DNA from: an uncultured Muribaculaceae bacterium
GTDB lineage: Bacteria; Bacteroidota; Bacteroidia; Bacteroidales; Muribaculaceae
DNA length: 49,500 bases
Assembly: GCA_910578035.1 (NCBI GenBank)
Contig: CAJTOB010000015.1
Coordinates: 1-49,500, forward strand
Direction of reading: 5' to 3'
Shown: positions 14,344-23,057 of the stretch, piece after piece
Layout of the letters: each line of letters begins with the position of its first letter
Position numbering within the stretch: position 1 is the first letter of the stretch
Notes under the pieces: generated by a model
Seen by the model: only the letters and a program-made list of their open reading frames with translations
Database searches by the model: none
What the model was told of the DNA's origin: nothing
Position numbers and translations under genes: made by a program

Positions 14344-14370
14344 AAAAAAAGAGCGCCTGAGGCGCTCTTT
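14344..14370 (-). terminator. intrinsic terminator of the beta-helix lipoprotein gene
   Basis: GAGCGCC (14351-14357) and GGCGCTC (14361-14367) form a seven-pair stem with a three-base loop. On the minus strand a U run from the A tract at 14344-14350 follows. It lies 25-45 bases after the stop of the gene at 14395. A short T run on the other side could allow weak plus-strand use. Confidence 0.75.
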
Positions 14371-14394
14371 ACTCCAGTTAATTGTACATTTTGA

Positions 14395-15807
14395 CTACTC
14401 CGACGGCTCGGAAAAAACATATGCCCCGAGGTCTGGCGTGGCTCCGCGCGGTAGGCCGTAGGCATCGGTGGGAGCGGGATAAGAAGGGTCTGCCGCGCCG
14501 ATTGCAGGCGACTCAGGCTTTATGCGGTAGTCGAAGAAATAGTCGGAGCGCACGGTATAGTACAGCGGGTCGGAATCCCAGATGCATTCCGTGAAATTAT
14601 CGTCGTCCGAGCCTTCGCTTTTGAGGAGGCAGCGGTGCAGGCGTGCGTCGGTGCCCTCGAGGTCGCCGTGAGAGAGGTCGGCGCCGAGGCCGTAGATTAT
14701 GCTGTTGGTAATGTCTGCGGAGAGGTAGGGCAGGCCGCTGTCGTCGTCAAGGCCTGTTTTGGGGTCGGAACTGATGTGACCGAATCCGATAGCCGGGCCC
14801 GATATTGCCGCGAAGAGATAGTTGTTGGCGAAGGTACAGTGATTGAAGCTGTGATGTCCGCCATGCAGATATACGAGGCCGGAACCACCCTCGGCAAATT
14901 CGCAGCCGGTGGCCTCGACAGCGCTGTGCACGGCTTCGAGCACATGGCCCGCGGAGTTGTGCAGGCGGCAGTTGAGCATGGTGAGGGCGGGAGTTTCGGA
15001 AGGACCCTCGCCTTCAACGGCGACGCCATACCATGTGTTGCGTATGTCGGTATGCGCCAGCCTGTTTCCGATGGATGAGGGCGCGAAGTAGACACCTCCC
15101 CATTGGCGCGACATGATGTCGAAAGAAATATCGCCGACAACATTGCCCGTGCGGTCGCCTGTCATTACAATCGGCTGTTCGGCTGTGCCTTCTGCATGCA
15201 GCGAACCACGCACTATGAGTTCGGCCTTGTCGTGGAAACAGAGTGTCGTGCCGGGCGCGATGGTGAGTGTGGCGCCGGGGGCTACAACGAGCGAGTCGAA
15301 TATCTGGTATGGCAGCGAGGCGTCTAAACGGGTGTCGGTCTCGATAGTGGCGGCGCTGAGCCGACGTACGTTCTGCCCGTCGGCGCGGAGCACAACGCTG
15401 CTCACAACGCCGTTGGTGGTGAAATCGAGCTTGGCTTCGATGGCGGTGGGCACATTGGCGTCTACCGCAGGGAGGGTTGCCTCTACAAATACAAAAATGG
15501 AGTCTTTAGAGCGGATTTCGACGTTGGCGAAGCTGCTGCCGCTGATACCGTCGACATTTACGCGAAAAAAGCGCGAGTTTTCGCCCGAAAGACGAATGTC
15601 GCTTACCGACAGTGATTTTGCGTGTGGGTTGTAGACCATAAAACGGCTTGTCGGCGACGGTTCTTCTGTGAAGATTACGCCCATGCGGAGAGTATCGGTA
15701 GAAAATACCGGCTGGTCTGAGGGCGACGTAGAGAAACCGTCCTCGATGCACGAGGCCAGTCCGAGCGAAACCGCGATTATGGCGAGGAAAGTGATAATTG
15801 TCTTCAT
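14395..15807 (-). CDS. right-handed beta-helix lipoprotein
   Basis: A 470-residue surface or periplasmic lipoprotein. The signal peptide ends in a lipobox with acylated Cys20 (LGLASC). Residues about 40-145 form a beta-sandwich-like region with spaced hydrophobic strands. Residues about 170-440 are a parallel beta-helix: a VVAPGATLTIAPGT cap, then short repeats such as ALTMLNCRLHN, VEATGCEF and FNHCTFANN, ending in SPAIGAADP and LGAYVF, the closing pattern of choice-of-anchor-Q and pectin-lyase-like repeats. Such proteins bind or cleave polysaccharide, but no catalytic residues can be named. It lies between PCMD and GH51 genes, so a glycan-related role is reasonable. Confidence 0.75.
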   Translation of the reverse strand: MKTIITFLAIIAVSLGLASCIEDGFSTSPSDQPVFSTDTLRMGVIFTEEPSPTSRFMVYNPHAKSLSVSDIRLSGENSRFFRVNVDGISGSSFANVEIRSKDSIFVFVEATLPAVDANVPTAIEAKLDFTTNGVVSSVVLRADGQNVRRLSAATIETDTRLDASLPYQIFDSLVVAPGATLTIAPGTTLCFHDKAELIVRGSLHAEGTAEQPIVMTGDRTGNVVGDISFDIMSRQWGGVYFAPSSIGNRLAHTDIRNTWYGVAVEGEGPSETPALTMLNCRLHNSAGHVLEAVHSAVEATGCEFAEGGSGLVYLHGGHHSFNHCTFANNYLFAAISGPAIGFGHISSDPKTGLDDDSGLPYLSADITNSIIYGLGADLSHGDLEGTDARLHRCLLKSEGSDDDNFTECIWDSDPLYYTVRSDYFFDYRIKPESPAIGAADPSYPAPTDAYGLPRGATPDLGAYVFSEPSE

Positions 15808-15852
15808 TGCTATATTATAACGCAGAATTGCCCGATTTATTTTGGGGCATAA

Positions 15853-15884
15853 AATAAGACCAACCGGGCCCGGTTGGTCTTATT
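15853..15884 (-). terminator. perfect 32-base palindrome after the GH51 gene
   Basis: Bases 15853-15868 and 15869-15884 are exact reverse complements (AATAAGACCAACCGGG and its complement). On the minus strand this hairpin lies 10-40 bases after the GH51 stop and is followed by a few U, so it should terminate that gene. Confidence 0.75.
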
Positions 15885-15893
15885 GGTATTAAA

Positions 15894-18323
15894 TCAGTAG
15901 CTGAAGACTGTGAATGAGTAGGGCGGCAGGGTCGCTTCGGGGAGTGAGAGGCTTGTGGCGGCGGATTTGGCCGATTCGTCGGCGGGGTCGCCGGTGAGCT
16001 GTTCGGCGCTTACCTTCGTGCCCTTGATGCCGAGGTCGGCAAGATTGGCCTTGACAGGCACCGGCAGCATGTTGACGAGCTTCACATAGCGGCGTCCGGC
16101 CTTGTCGGCTACTACGCTGACGCCTATACGGGCCTTGACCTTGGGGTCGGTCGAGTCGATGGCAAGTTCGGTGGGAATGTAGCTGTCGCCGCTGTTGTTG
16201 CCGTAGAGGCGCTGCACATAGTATTCGGGAGTGGGATATACGTCGGTGTTGTCGAAGTATATCATGTCGGGGCGCCACTGGGTATGGCCGTTCTTGGCCA
16301 GAAGAGGAGCGTATGATGTCATGGCTACGACATCGCCGTTGCGCTCAACGTCGGTGAGGTAGAGGGCGTCGGAGAGTGCGGTCTCGATGTTGTTGGGGCG
16401 TCCGGGCAGATGCGAGGCATATTCGCCGAGGTACACCTTCGTGCCGCCGCGGGGATAGCTGTCGTAGAAGTCGCGGTTGTAGATGAGCCAGCCGGGGGCG
16501 ACGTAGTAGTGCTCGTCGACCATAGGCACTTCGAGCTCGCGGGCGAGTTGCCAGCCGCGCTCGTAGTCTGTGCCCTCATAGAAGGGGCCGACGGTGCCTA
16601 TCACGGTGATTTCGGGGTGTGCTGCGCGCACGGCGTCGTATATCATTTTGAAGCGGGGCACGAACACCTCGGTAATCATGTCTTCGTTGCCGATGCCGAT
16701 ATATTTCATGTTGAAGGGCTCGGGGTGGCCTGCGGCTGCGCGGAGAGAGCCCCATTTGGAGTCGGCCGGTCCGTTGGCATACTCGATGAGGTCGAGCACG
16801 TCCTGGATATATGCGGGCATGTCTTCCATGGCGATGCCGTTCTGCTGGCCGTAGGTGTCGATGGCGCATGTGGAGTGGCTGTGGGGCTGTCCGGAGTTCT
16901 GGCAGGGCACACCGGCGGCAAGCACGGGCAGAGGCTCGGCGCCTATGTCCTCGCAGAACTGGAAGTACTCATGATAGCCGAGACCGCGGGTCTGGTGGTA
17001 GCCCCAGAGATTACGCAGGGGTTTGCGGGCTTCGAGGGGGCCGATGGAGCCTTTCCAGTCGTAGATATTGTCGATGCCGTCGCCGTGGGCCACGCAGCCG
17101 CCTGGGAAGCGCACGAAGCGGGGCTTGATGTCGGCAAGCTTCTGGGCGATGTCTGCGCGGAGGCCGTTTTCGCGTCCGAGGAATGTCTTGGCGGGGAAGA
17201 GCGACACCATATCAATGTCGGCTTCTGCGCCTTTCTCGAATTGCAGCGCCAGCGAAGCGTCGGTGCACGAGGCCGAGGGCTTCAGCACGGCCTTATATGT
17301 GGTCCAGGAGTCGCCCTTGATGCTGATAGTCTTGGTGGCGAGTGCTTTGCCGGCTTTGTCTTTGAGGCTCACGCGCACTTTGCAAGGCTTTTCAGCCGAA
17401 GCCATCAGGGAGAAACGGTAGTTTTCGCCTTTTTTGACAGCGATGGAGTCGTAGCCCTCGTTGGCAACGGTGAAAGCGCCGTCGGCGGTGATATGGGCGT
17501 AGTGGAGGTTGTTGGGGTGTACGGGTTTTTCGGTGAGAATAGTCATTTTGCCGTCGCCCTCGGTGCTCCAGGCGCGTGTAGCGTTCCATTTCTGGTCGCC
17601 GGTGCGGTCGGAGGGCTTGTATTCGAAGTCGCGGTTCTGCACGAGTTCGGCATAGAGACCGCCGTCGGCGCCGTAGTTGATGTCTTCAAAGAAAATGCCG
17701 ACGAGCATGTCGGAGATAGGCTTGGCAGGAGCGTCTGCGGCTTTAACGGTCACATTGACTTGCGACAGGCCTCCGAAGCGCTTGCCGTCGTCGGCAGCAC
17801 GCTCGCCGTATAGCTCGTCGAGCGAGCGGCGGTGGGCCACAAACTTTTTAAGGCCGTCTACCAGCGAGGCCGGTGCTTTCTGCACGTAGCCGCCATATCG
17901 TTTGCCGTCGATTGTGGCGCTGTCGGGCGTCAGGGCGTTAGCCGGATACATGTCGCGGGGCAGGTCGACCGGCGAGGCGAAGTACTGCTGCGGGGTCCAC
18001 GATGCGAAGTCGGCGGTGCTGGCAAGAGCTGTGACGTCGCCCTTCGGCGAAGCCTGCCATACTGCGGTCCAGCGGCCGTCGGCGCCGTTCACAAACAGTT
18101 TCGGACCATACATTTTTTTGAACGAGCCCCAGGGGCCGAAGTCGCTTCTCACGAAATCATAGCCGAGCGGCTCCCACTGCGAGGTGCTGTCGGCGCGCCA
18201 TGCCAGGCGCAGACCCGAATTCCCGTCGGGCTCGGCATAGTTGAAAAGCTCGATGTCGGCGGCCGCGGCAGCCGAAATGCCCAGCACTGCGGCAAGGGCA
18301 AGAGATGTGATTTTGGTTACCAT
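15894..18323 (-). CDS. GH51 alpha-L-arabinofuranosidase
   Basis: An 809-residue exported glycoside hydrolase that removes terminal alpha-L-arabinofuranose from arabinan, arabinoxylan or arabinogalactan. After the signal peptide (VTKITSLALAAVLGISAAAA) comes a beta-propeller-like module of about 130 residues, then an insert resembling a carbohydrate-binding domain with FFEDINYGADGG and LVQNRDFEY. The GH51 barrel follows: FVRFPGGCVAHGDG, the acid/base Glu in YIGIGNEDM, DEHYY and the nucleophile Glu in VYLGEYASH. A C-terminal beta domain ends in PPYSFTVFSY. I choose the ATG at 18323 because the promoter -7 box lies at 18328-18335, downstream of the other in-frame ATG at 18341. This makes the mRNA leaderless or nearly so. 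It is followed by a palindromic terminator. Confidence 0.9.
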   Translation of the reverse strand: MVTKITSLALAAVLGISAAAAADIELFNYAEPDGNSGLRLAWRADSTSQWEPLGYDFVRSDFGPWGSFKKMYGPKLFVNGADGRWTAVWQASPKGDVTALASTADFASWTPQQYFASPVDLPRDMYPANALTPDSATIDGKRYGGYVQKAPASLVDGLKKFVAHRRSLDELYGERAADDGKRFGGLSQVNVTVKAADAPAKPISDMLVGIFFEDINYGADGGLYAELVQNRDFEYKPSDRTGDQKWNATRAWSTEGDGKMTILTEKPVHPNNLHYAHITADGAFTVANEGYDSIAVKKGENYRFSLMASAEKPCKVRVSLKDKAGKALATKTISIKGDSWTTYKAVLKPSASCTDASLALQFEKGAEADIDMVSLFPAKTFLGRENGLRADIAQKLADIKPRFVRFPGGCVAHGDGIDNIYDWKGSIGPLEARKPLRNLWGYHQTRGLGYHEYFQFCEDIGAEPLPVLAAGVPCQNSGQPHSHSTCAIDTYGQQNGIAMEDMPAYIQDVLDLIEYANGPADSKWGSLRAAAGHPEPFNMKYIGIGNEDMITEVFVPRFKMIYDAVRAAHPEITVIGTVGPFYEGTDYERGWQLARELEVPMVDEHYYVAPGWLIYNRDFYDSYPRGGTKVYLGEYASHLPGRPNNIETALSDALYLTDVERNGDVVAMTSYAPLLAKNGHTQWRPDMIYFDNTDVYPTPEYYVQRLYGNNSGDSYIPTELAIDSTDPKVKARIGVSVVADKAGRRYVKLVNMLPVPVKANLADLGIKGTKVSAEQLTGDPADESAKSAATSLSLPEATLPPYSFTVFSY

Positions 18324-18327
18324 TTTG

Positions 18328-18358
18328 CAAATATAGGACATTAATTGATAGTGTCAAA
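18328..18358 (-). promoter_or_regulatory. promoter of the GH51 gene, decides its start
   Basis: The minus strand has TTTG at 18358-18355, a 19-base spacer and TATATTTG at 18335-18328, a full consensus match. The expected transcription start (about 18323-18325) coincides with the ATG at 18323, so the upstream ATG at 18341 would not be transcribed. Confidence 0.7.
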
Positions 18359-18381
18359 GCGCCCATTAGAAAAAAAAGCGT

Positions 18382-18389
18382 TATCTTTG
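18382..18389 (+). promoter_or_regulatory. -7 box for the 18414 operon
   Basis: TATCTTTG at 18382-18389 matches TAnnTTTG, with the ATG 25 bases downstream. No clear -33 TTTG is visible. It is divergent from the GH51 promoter, and the two -7 boxes are about 50 bases apart. Confidence 0.5.
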
Positions 18390-18413
18390 CGCACAACGTA
18401 AAATCTCAGTCCA

Positions 18414-18794
18414 ATGACCGAAGACGATATAAAGACATTGAAGCACGACCCGGACGGGCTTCAGAGCTATGAATATCTGGCCAATCATATAGGCGAGTGC
18501 GATCCTGAGGCCATAGAGTGTATTATCGATAATATGGAGCGTGTCGACCTCACGGGCCAGTTCATGGCCAGCGCCGCGCGCTATCTGAACGCTATCGATG
18601 CCGAGGGCTACCGTCCGGCTGTGCGTCGCCTTGTGGCCGCAACCATCGACAAAGACCGCGAGCACAAGTATCTGGCCGACCTCCTGCAGGGGCTTTACGG
18701 CAGCGACTACGAGGTCAACGCCAAGACGCTCTGTGCCACCGACGATAATTTCCGCCGCATCTACAAGCGGCTTTTTCCGACATCTACTATCTGA
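18414..18794 (+). CDS. small helical protein of unknown function
   Basis: A 126-residue soluble protein, acidic at the N-terminus and mostly alpha-helical, with no signal peptide. The order DDIKTLKHDPDGLQSYEYLANHI and then repeated helices resembles HEAT or ARM-like helical bundles, but I do not recognise the family. The start is set by the -7 box 25 bases upstream. It is separated from the lipoprotein cyclophilin gene by only eight bases, so it is probably co-transcribed with it and with the M16 peptidase, which points to envelope protein quality control or to simple convenience. No further function can be assigned. Confidence 0.75.
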   Translation: MTEDDIKTLKHDPDGLQSYEYLANHIGECDPEAIECIIDNMERVDLTGQFMASAARYLNAIDAEGYRPAVRRLVAATIDKDREHKYLADLLQGLYGSDYEVNAKTLCATDDNFRRIYKRLFPTSTI

Positions 18795-18802
18795 ATTTTG
18801 AT

Positions 18803-19684
18803 ATGCGTGCATATTTTCTTGCACCGCTGGCTGCCCTGGCGGTCATGTGCGCCTGCAAAGCAACAGGAAGCACCGACAGCGGTGTTTCCGCAAACGATTC
18901 TATCCAAATGACACAACAGACTCCCGACACCACCTCTGCCAAAGTGCTGGTAGAGACAACTATGGGTAACTTCACCGTGCTTCTCTACGGCGATACCCCC
19001 AAACATCGCGACAATTTCCTCAAACTCGCCGAAGAGGGCTACTACGACAGCACCCTTTTCCACCGCGTCATCAAGGAATTCATGATTCAGGCCGGCGACC
19101 CCGACTCGAAGACCGCCCGCCCCGGACAGCACCTCGGCACAGGCGGCCCCGATTATAAAATCGACGCCGAAATCGTCTATCCGAAGCATTTTCACAAGCG
19201 TGGCGCCCTTGCCGCTGCCCGCCAGGGCGACCAGGTGAACCCGATGAAACAGTCGAGCGGCTCGCAGTTCTATATCGTCACAGGCCAGAAGCTCGATACC
19301 GCTCAGGTGGCTGCTATGGAGCACCGCATGCAGCAGACCCGCATGCAGGAGGTATTCAACAAGCTCGCCATGGCTCACCGCGACGAAATCATCGAAATGC
19401 AGCGCCGAGGCGACCGTGCCGCCCTGCAGGCTCTTCAGGACACACTTATTGCCCAGAGCGATGCCGAGGTGGCCGCCCACCCCGCGCCGGGCATGACTGC
19501 CGAAATGAAGGAGGCTTATACCACCGTCGGCGGCGCTCCCCACCTCGACGGCGCATATACTGTATTCGGCGAAGTCATCGACGGCATGGATACCGTCGAT
19601 AAAATCGAGAAGGCTCAGACCGACGGCGCCGACCGCCCAAAAACAGATATACGTATTCTTAAAATGAAGGTGCTCAGCGAATAA
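18803..19684 (+). CDS. lipoprotein peptidyl-prolyl isomerase (cyclophilin)
   Basis: A 293-residue periplasmic or outer-membrane lipoprotein. The signal peptide ends at a lipobox around Cys18 (MCAC). The cyclophilin fold starts at about residue 50 (VLVETTMGNFTVLLYGD), with FHRVIKEFMIQAGD carrying the catalytic Arg, and SGSQFYIVTG. A helical insert of about 70 residues (about 165-240, rich in Gln, Met and Arg) interrupts the domain before the final YTVFGEVIDGMD strand. Bacteroidetes cyclophilins often carry such an insert. It catalyses proline cis-trans isomerisation during folding of exported proteins. Its stop codon (TAA) shares its last A with the ATG of the M16 gene. Confidence 0.88.
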   Translation: MRAYFLAPLAALAVMCACKATGSTDSGVSANDSIQMTQQTPDTTSAKVLVETTMGNFTVLLYGDTPKHRDNFLKLAEEGYYDSTLFHRVIKEFMIQAGDPDSKTARPGQHLGTGGPDYKIDAEIVYPKHFHKRGALAAARQGDQVNPMKQSSGSQFYIVTGQKLDTAQVAAMEHRMQQTRMQEVFNKLAMAHRDEIIEMQRRGDRAALQALQDTLIAQSDAEVAAHPAPGMTAEMKEAYTTVGGAPHLDGAYTVFGEVIDGMDTVDKIEKAQTDGADRPKTDIRILKMKVLSE

Positions 19685-20943
19685 TGAGCGCTAAAGAAAT
19701 ACCAGTACGACGCCACACGCTCGCCAACGGCCTGCGTGTGGTGCATTCTTATGACCCTACGACGGCCATGGCGGCTGTCGATGTGCTCTACAATGTGGGT
19801 TCGCGCGATGAAAGCCGCTCGCTCACGGGCATGGCTCATCTTTTTGAGCACCTGATGTTCGGCGGTTCGGCCAATATCCCGTCGTTCGACGGCGAACTCG
19901 AAGGCGCAGGGGGAAAGAGCAATGCATGGACCAGCAACGACTTCACCAATTTCTACGACGTGCTCCCCGCGCAGAACATCGAGACCGCTTTCCATCTTGA
20001 AAGCGACCGCATGCTGCGGCTCGATTTCAGCGAGCGCTCGCTCGAGGTGCAGCGTGGAGTCGTAATCGAAGAGTTCAAGCAGACATGCCTCAACCGGCCC
20101 TATGGCGACCTCTTCCACCATCTGCGCCGCATAGCCTATGGCGAGAAGCACCCCTATTCCTGGCCGGTGATAGGCCTTGAGCCCGACCATATCGCCCGTG
20201 TCACTCTTGCCGATGTGGAGCGCTGGTTCTATTCGCACTATGCGCCCGATAATGCGATACTTTCGGTGACAGGAAGCATCAGTTTTGAGAAAACGGTGGA
20301 ACTTGCCGAGCGATGGTTCGCCGACATACCGGCCCGGCATGTGGCGCCGCGGCAGTTGCCCGACGAGGGTTTCCCGACAGAAAATATCGTGGAGACCGTA
20401 CGCGCCAATGTGCCTCAGACCATGATTGTGATGGCTTTCCCGATGGATAGCTACGGTACCGCCCGCTATCATGCCGCCGATACTGTCACCGACATTCTTT
20501 CGGCCGGCCGCGCCTCGCGCTTCACACGACGCCTGCTCTACGGCGAGCGCGAAGGCCTTTTCGCCTCTGCCGATGCCTCTATTATGGGCAGCGAGCATGC
20601 CGGTCTGCTGTTGCTCACGGCCCGTCTGGCCGACAACAGCGACGAGGCCATAGAAACAGCCCGCAAGATGCTTCTCGACGAGGCGCGCCAGATAAGCGTT
20701 GCCTCAAATATCAGTGAGCACGAATTTGGCCGTACCCTCAATAATTTTGAGGCTACGTTCAGATTTTCAAACCTCGGATATCTCGCTAAAGCTACAAATC
20801 TTGCCCTCGCCGAATATCACGGCGAAGACATCAACCGCACAATTGCAGAGCGCCGTCTGCTCACTCCGGCCGCAGTCGCCGCCGAAGCCGACCGCCTCTT
20901 CAACTATACTCCCTTCGCAACGCTCATTTATTTAGGAGGTTAG
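19684..20943 (+). CDS. M16 family zinc metallopeptidase
   Basis: A 419-residue single-copy-type M16 (pitrilysin/processing peptidase) protein. The inverted zinc motif HLFEH (HxxEH) is at about residues 55-60, in MAHLFEHLMFGGS, and the third ligand Glu lies downstream in VVIEEFKQ. The C-terminal half is the inactive-type M16 domain, as in the processing-peptidase beta subunits. No signal peptide is visible, so it may act in the cytoplasm unless exported in another way. Such enzymes degrade peptides or process precursors. It is translationally coupled to the cyclophilin gene. Its last codons and stop (TTAGGAGG) merge into a period-8 array. Confidence 0.88.
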   Translation: MSAKEIPVRRHTLANGLRVVHSYDPTTAMAAVDVLYNVGSRDESRSLTGMAHLFEHLMFGGSANIPSFDGELEGAGGKSNAWTSNDFTNFYDVLPAQNIETAFHLESDRMLRLDFSERSLEVQRGVVIEEFKQTCLNRPYGDLFHHLRRIAYGEKHPYSWPVIGLEPDHIARVTLADVERWFYSHYAPDNAILSVTGSISFEKTVELAERWFADIPARHVAPRQLPDEGFPTENIVETVRANVPQTMIVMAFPMDSYGTARYHAADTVTDILSAGRASRFTRRLLYGEREGLFASADASIMGSEHAGLLLLTARLADNSDEAIETARKMLLDEARQISVASNISEHEFGRTLNNFEATFRFSNLGYLAKATNLALAEYHGEDINRTIAERRLLTPAAVAAEADRLFNYTPFATLIYLGG

Positions 20944-21030
20944 GGGTTTAGGAGACTTAAAGTTTTTAAGGTCCTTAAGGTCTTTAACGACTTTAAGGAC
21001 CTTTCTCATTTCCGAAGCTCCAACCTCTTA
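20932..21030. repeat. short-period arrays and hairpin between convergent genes
   Basis: Three 8-base units (TTAGGAGG, TTAGGGGT, TTAGGAGA; 20932-20955) include the M16 stop codon. They run into five 9-base units (20954-20998; GACTTAAAG, TTTTTAAGG, TCCTTAAGG, TCTTTAACG, ACTTTAAGG). Within the latter, AAGGTCCTTAA (20968-20978) pairs with TTAAGGACCTT (20993-21003), an 11-bp hairpin that can terminate both convergent transcripts. A pyrimidine-rich arm (about 21015-21030) reaches the stop codon of the facing gene. Confidence 0.7.
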
Positions 21031-22260
21031 GTTTCCTAAAGCGAAGGTGACGGTGAGGGGATAGTGGTCGGAGGCGCGGAGAGTGCCTTTTTTGATGTCG
21101 AGGGGGGTGAAATCGCCGCGGTAGAGCACGTGGTCGATGCAGAAGTAGAAGCGGCCGGAGTTGTAGGTTATCATCGGGCCGAAACCGAGTTCGGCATAGG
21201 CCGAGCTGAAGCCTGCGTCTTCGAGCGTGCGGAGGGCGTAGCAGGTGGCGACATCGTTGAAATCGCCGCATATCAGCACATTGGGGCCTCCGTAGTGGCG
21301 GATAAGCCTGAGCAGTGCCTGGGTCTGGCGTGCGCGCTCGACATTGGCAAACGACAGCTTGCCGATAAGTTGTTGTTTGACGGCCCCGAGATTTTCGCGC
21401 TGGAGGTCGGTGAGATTCTTGTATAGCTTGCGGTCGTCCTGGTTGAGGCCGAGAGACTGCAGGTGGACGTTGAACAGAGTCGCCATTTTCCCTCCGGGGA
21501 AGGTGATGCGGTAGGCGGCAAGCTCGGCATTCTGAAACTCCTCGCGTGTGAGGGTGAGATGAATGGGCTGTACCGGGTATTTCGACATAATCATCTGCTG
21601 GCCTGCGCTCTTGATGATATACGGATACCTTGAGTGAATGGTGTCTATCTGTTCCGGAGTGATAAAGTAGGCTTTTCTCGCGGCGAGAGTTATAGCCTCC
21701 TGAAAGCAGATAATGTCGGGGTTGTTGGCTATAACGTAGTCGAGCATGCGGTTGGGAACTGTATCGGTGCTGTCGCGCTGCTCATAGAGGTGAAACACAT
21801 TGTAGGTCATGAGCTTGAAAGTGTCGATCCCTTCGGGCGCATGATGCGAGCCCAGATTGAGCGGACACACCTGCAGCACAGGGCCTGCGCTGGCGAGCAG
21901 TCCGACCGATATTATGACTACGCCTCGCCAGTGCCACCATATCTGCAGCACGAGCAGGGCCACCGCGCAGTATATCACAAAGGGGAAACACAGCGGCAGA
22001 ATGCCGTAAAGTCCACCGTGCTTAAGGGGCGAAATATTACCGGCATATGCCGTGCAGAACAGCGCCACGGCCGCCACGATGCTCAGTATGAGCATGAGCG
22101 CCCGCATGAGCCGCATGAAGGGCGAACGCAGCTTGCGCTTTTTTTTCTTTTTGCTGCCGGAGCCTCGGCCTTTAGATGCCGCCGGTTTTCTGCCGGCGGC
22201 TTTACGGGCTGCCGGGCGTGGGCGCGGGGCGCTTGCCGGCTTTTCCTGAGGGGTCTCCAT
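21028..22260 (-). CDS. membrane-anchored endonuclease/exonuclease/phosphatase-family protein
   Basis: A 410-residue inner-membrane protein. Residues 1-45 are very basic and rich in Ala, Pro and Lys (a KKKKKRK run). Three hydrophobic segments follow (about 50-72, 82-105, 112-130). Residues about 145-410 form an EEP-superfamily domain with the full motif set: LMTYNVFH, the Glu of ICFQEA, FNVHLQS, ICGDFND and the catalytic SDHYPL. The superfamily includes nucleases, phosphatases and sphingomyelinases, so the substrate is open. The domain should face the periplasm. Its ATG overlaps the rhomboid stop by one base, so the two are co-expressed, as is usual in Bacteroidales. The basic tail could bind nucleic acid or phospholipid. 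Confidence 0.82.
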   Translation of the reverse strand: METPQEKPASAPRPRPAARKAAGRKPAASKGRGSGSKKKKKRKLRSPFMRLMRALMLILSIVAAVALFCTAYAGNISPLKHGGLYGILPLCFPFVIYCAVALLVLQIWWHWRGVVIISVGLLASAGPVLQVCPLNLGSHHAPEGIDTFKLMTYNVFHLYEQRDSTDTVPNRMLDYVIANNPDIICFQEAITLAARKAYFITPEQIDTIHSRYPYIIKSAGQQMIMSKYPVQPIHLTLTREEFQNAELAAYRITFPGGKMATLFNVHLQSLGLNQDDRKLYKNLTDLQRENLGAVKQQLIGKLSFANVERARQTQALLRLIRHYGGPNVLICGDFNDVATCYALRTLEDAGFSSAYAELGFGPMITYNSGRFYFCIDHVLYRGDFTPLDIKKGTLRASDHYPLTVTFALGN

Positions 22261-23015
22261 CAGAAGAACCAGCGGTTATTGAACACTCCCTTGCGTTTCC
22301 AGTAGAGCAGAAGCAGGAAGCCGAATACCATGCCTCCGATGTGGGCGAAGTGAGCCACGCCGTCGGCATGGCCGCCGACACCGTAGAACAGCTCTATCAC
22401 AAAGTAGCCCAGAACAAGCCACTTGGCCTTGATAGGCACGGGAATGAAGAAGATATATATCGGCACGTTCGGGAAGAGGAATCCGAAGGCGAGCAGAATG
22501 CCGTAGATAGCACCCGAAGCGCCTACCATCGGGGTGTTGACAAAGGCATTGAGTTTGCCGGCGTCGGGGTCGGTATAGTTATATCCGTTCTGGATAAGTT
22601 CCCAGCCCCGCGAGACAATCTCCCGGACGGTTTCGGCATCGAACAGCCCCTCGAGGTGGTTGATATATATGGCAAATACACCCATCTGAATGAGGGCGGC
22701 GCCAATTCCGACAGAGATATAGTAGAACAGGAATCGGGCCGAGCCCATGGCGCGCTCTATTGTCATGCCGAACATGACGAGGGCGAACATGTTGAAGAAC
22801 AGATGAGTGAATCCGCCGTGGAGGAACATGTATGTGAACAGCTGGAAGGGATAGAAACCCGGCGACGTGAAGTAATATAGCGCCAGATATTTGGTGAAGG
22901 CATGGTCGGCGGCGGGCGCGATTGCCATCACAAGCCATATGAGCACATTGATGATGAGGAGATTCTTCACCACCGGAGGCATCGAAGAGAAAAGTGACTG
23001 GAATGAACGTATCAT
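22260..23015 (-). CDS. rhomboid-family intramembrane serine protease
   Basis: A 251-residue polytopic membrane protein with about six hydrophobic segments. The catalytic Ser is in GASGAIYG (at about residue 165) and the partner His in FAHIGGMVFGF (about 230). The HGGFTHLFFNMFAL segment carries the conserved His and Asn of the oxyanion region. Rhomboids cleave transmembrane segments of other membrane proteins. A stretch of about 50 residues between the third and fourth segments is an extended loop. A -7 box upstream overlaps the rmuC stop, so this gene and the next can be transcribed on their own as well as from the long operon. Many Bacteroidales have two tandem rhomboids here; only one is present. 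Confidence 0.9.
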   Translation of the reverse strand: MIRSFQSLFSSMPPVVKNLLIINVLIWLVMAIAPAADHAFTKYLALYYFTSPGFYPFQLFTYMFLHGGFTHLFFNMFALVMFGMTIERAMGSARFLFYYISVGIGAALIQMGVFAIYINHLEGLFDAETVREIVSRGWELIQNGYNYTDPDAGKLNAFVNTPMVGASGAIYGILLAFGFLFPNVPIYIFFIPVPIKAKWLVLGYFVIELFYGVGGHADGVAHFAHIGGMVFGFLLLLYWKRKGVFNNRWFF

Positions 23016-23049
23016 ATGTGAGTAAACCGTATAAGCTTGAATAGAACGA

Positions 23050-23057
23050 CAAAGTTA
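23050..23057 (-). promoter_or_regulatory. -7 box of the rhomboid/EEP pair
   Basis: The minus strand reads TAACTTTG at 23057-23050, overlapping the rmuC stop codon (23055-23057), about 35 bases before the rhomboid ATG. No clear -33 element is visible. It suggests internal transcription within the long minus-strand gene run. Confidence 0.45.

Noticed and set aside
16410..17813. A 467-codon open frame on the plus strand opposite the GH51 gene
   Set aside because: It is the reverse complement of a strongly supported GH51 sequence with catalytic motifs. Its composition (long Gly/Val/Ala runs) is what antisense GC-rich frames give, and it has no promoter or family match.
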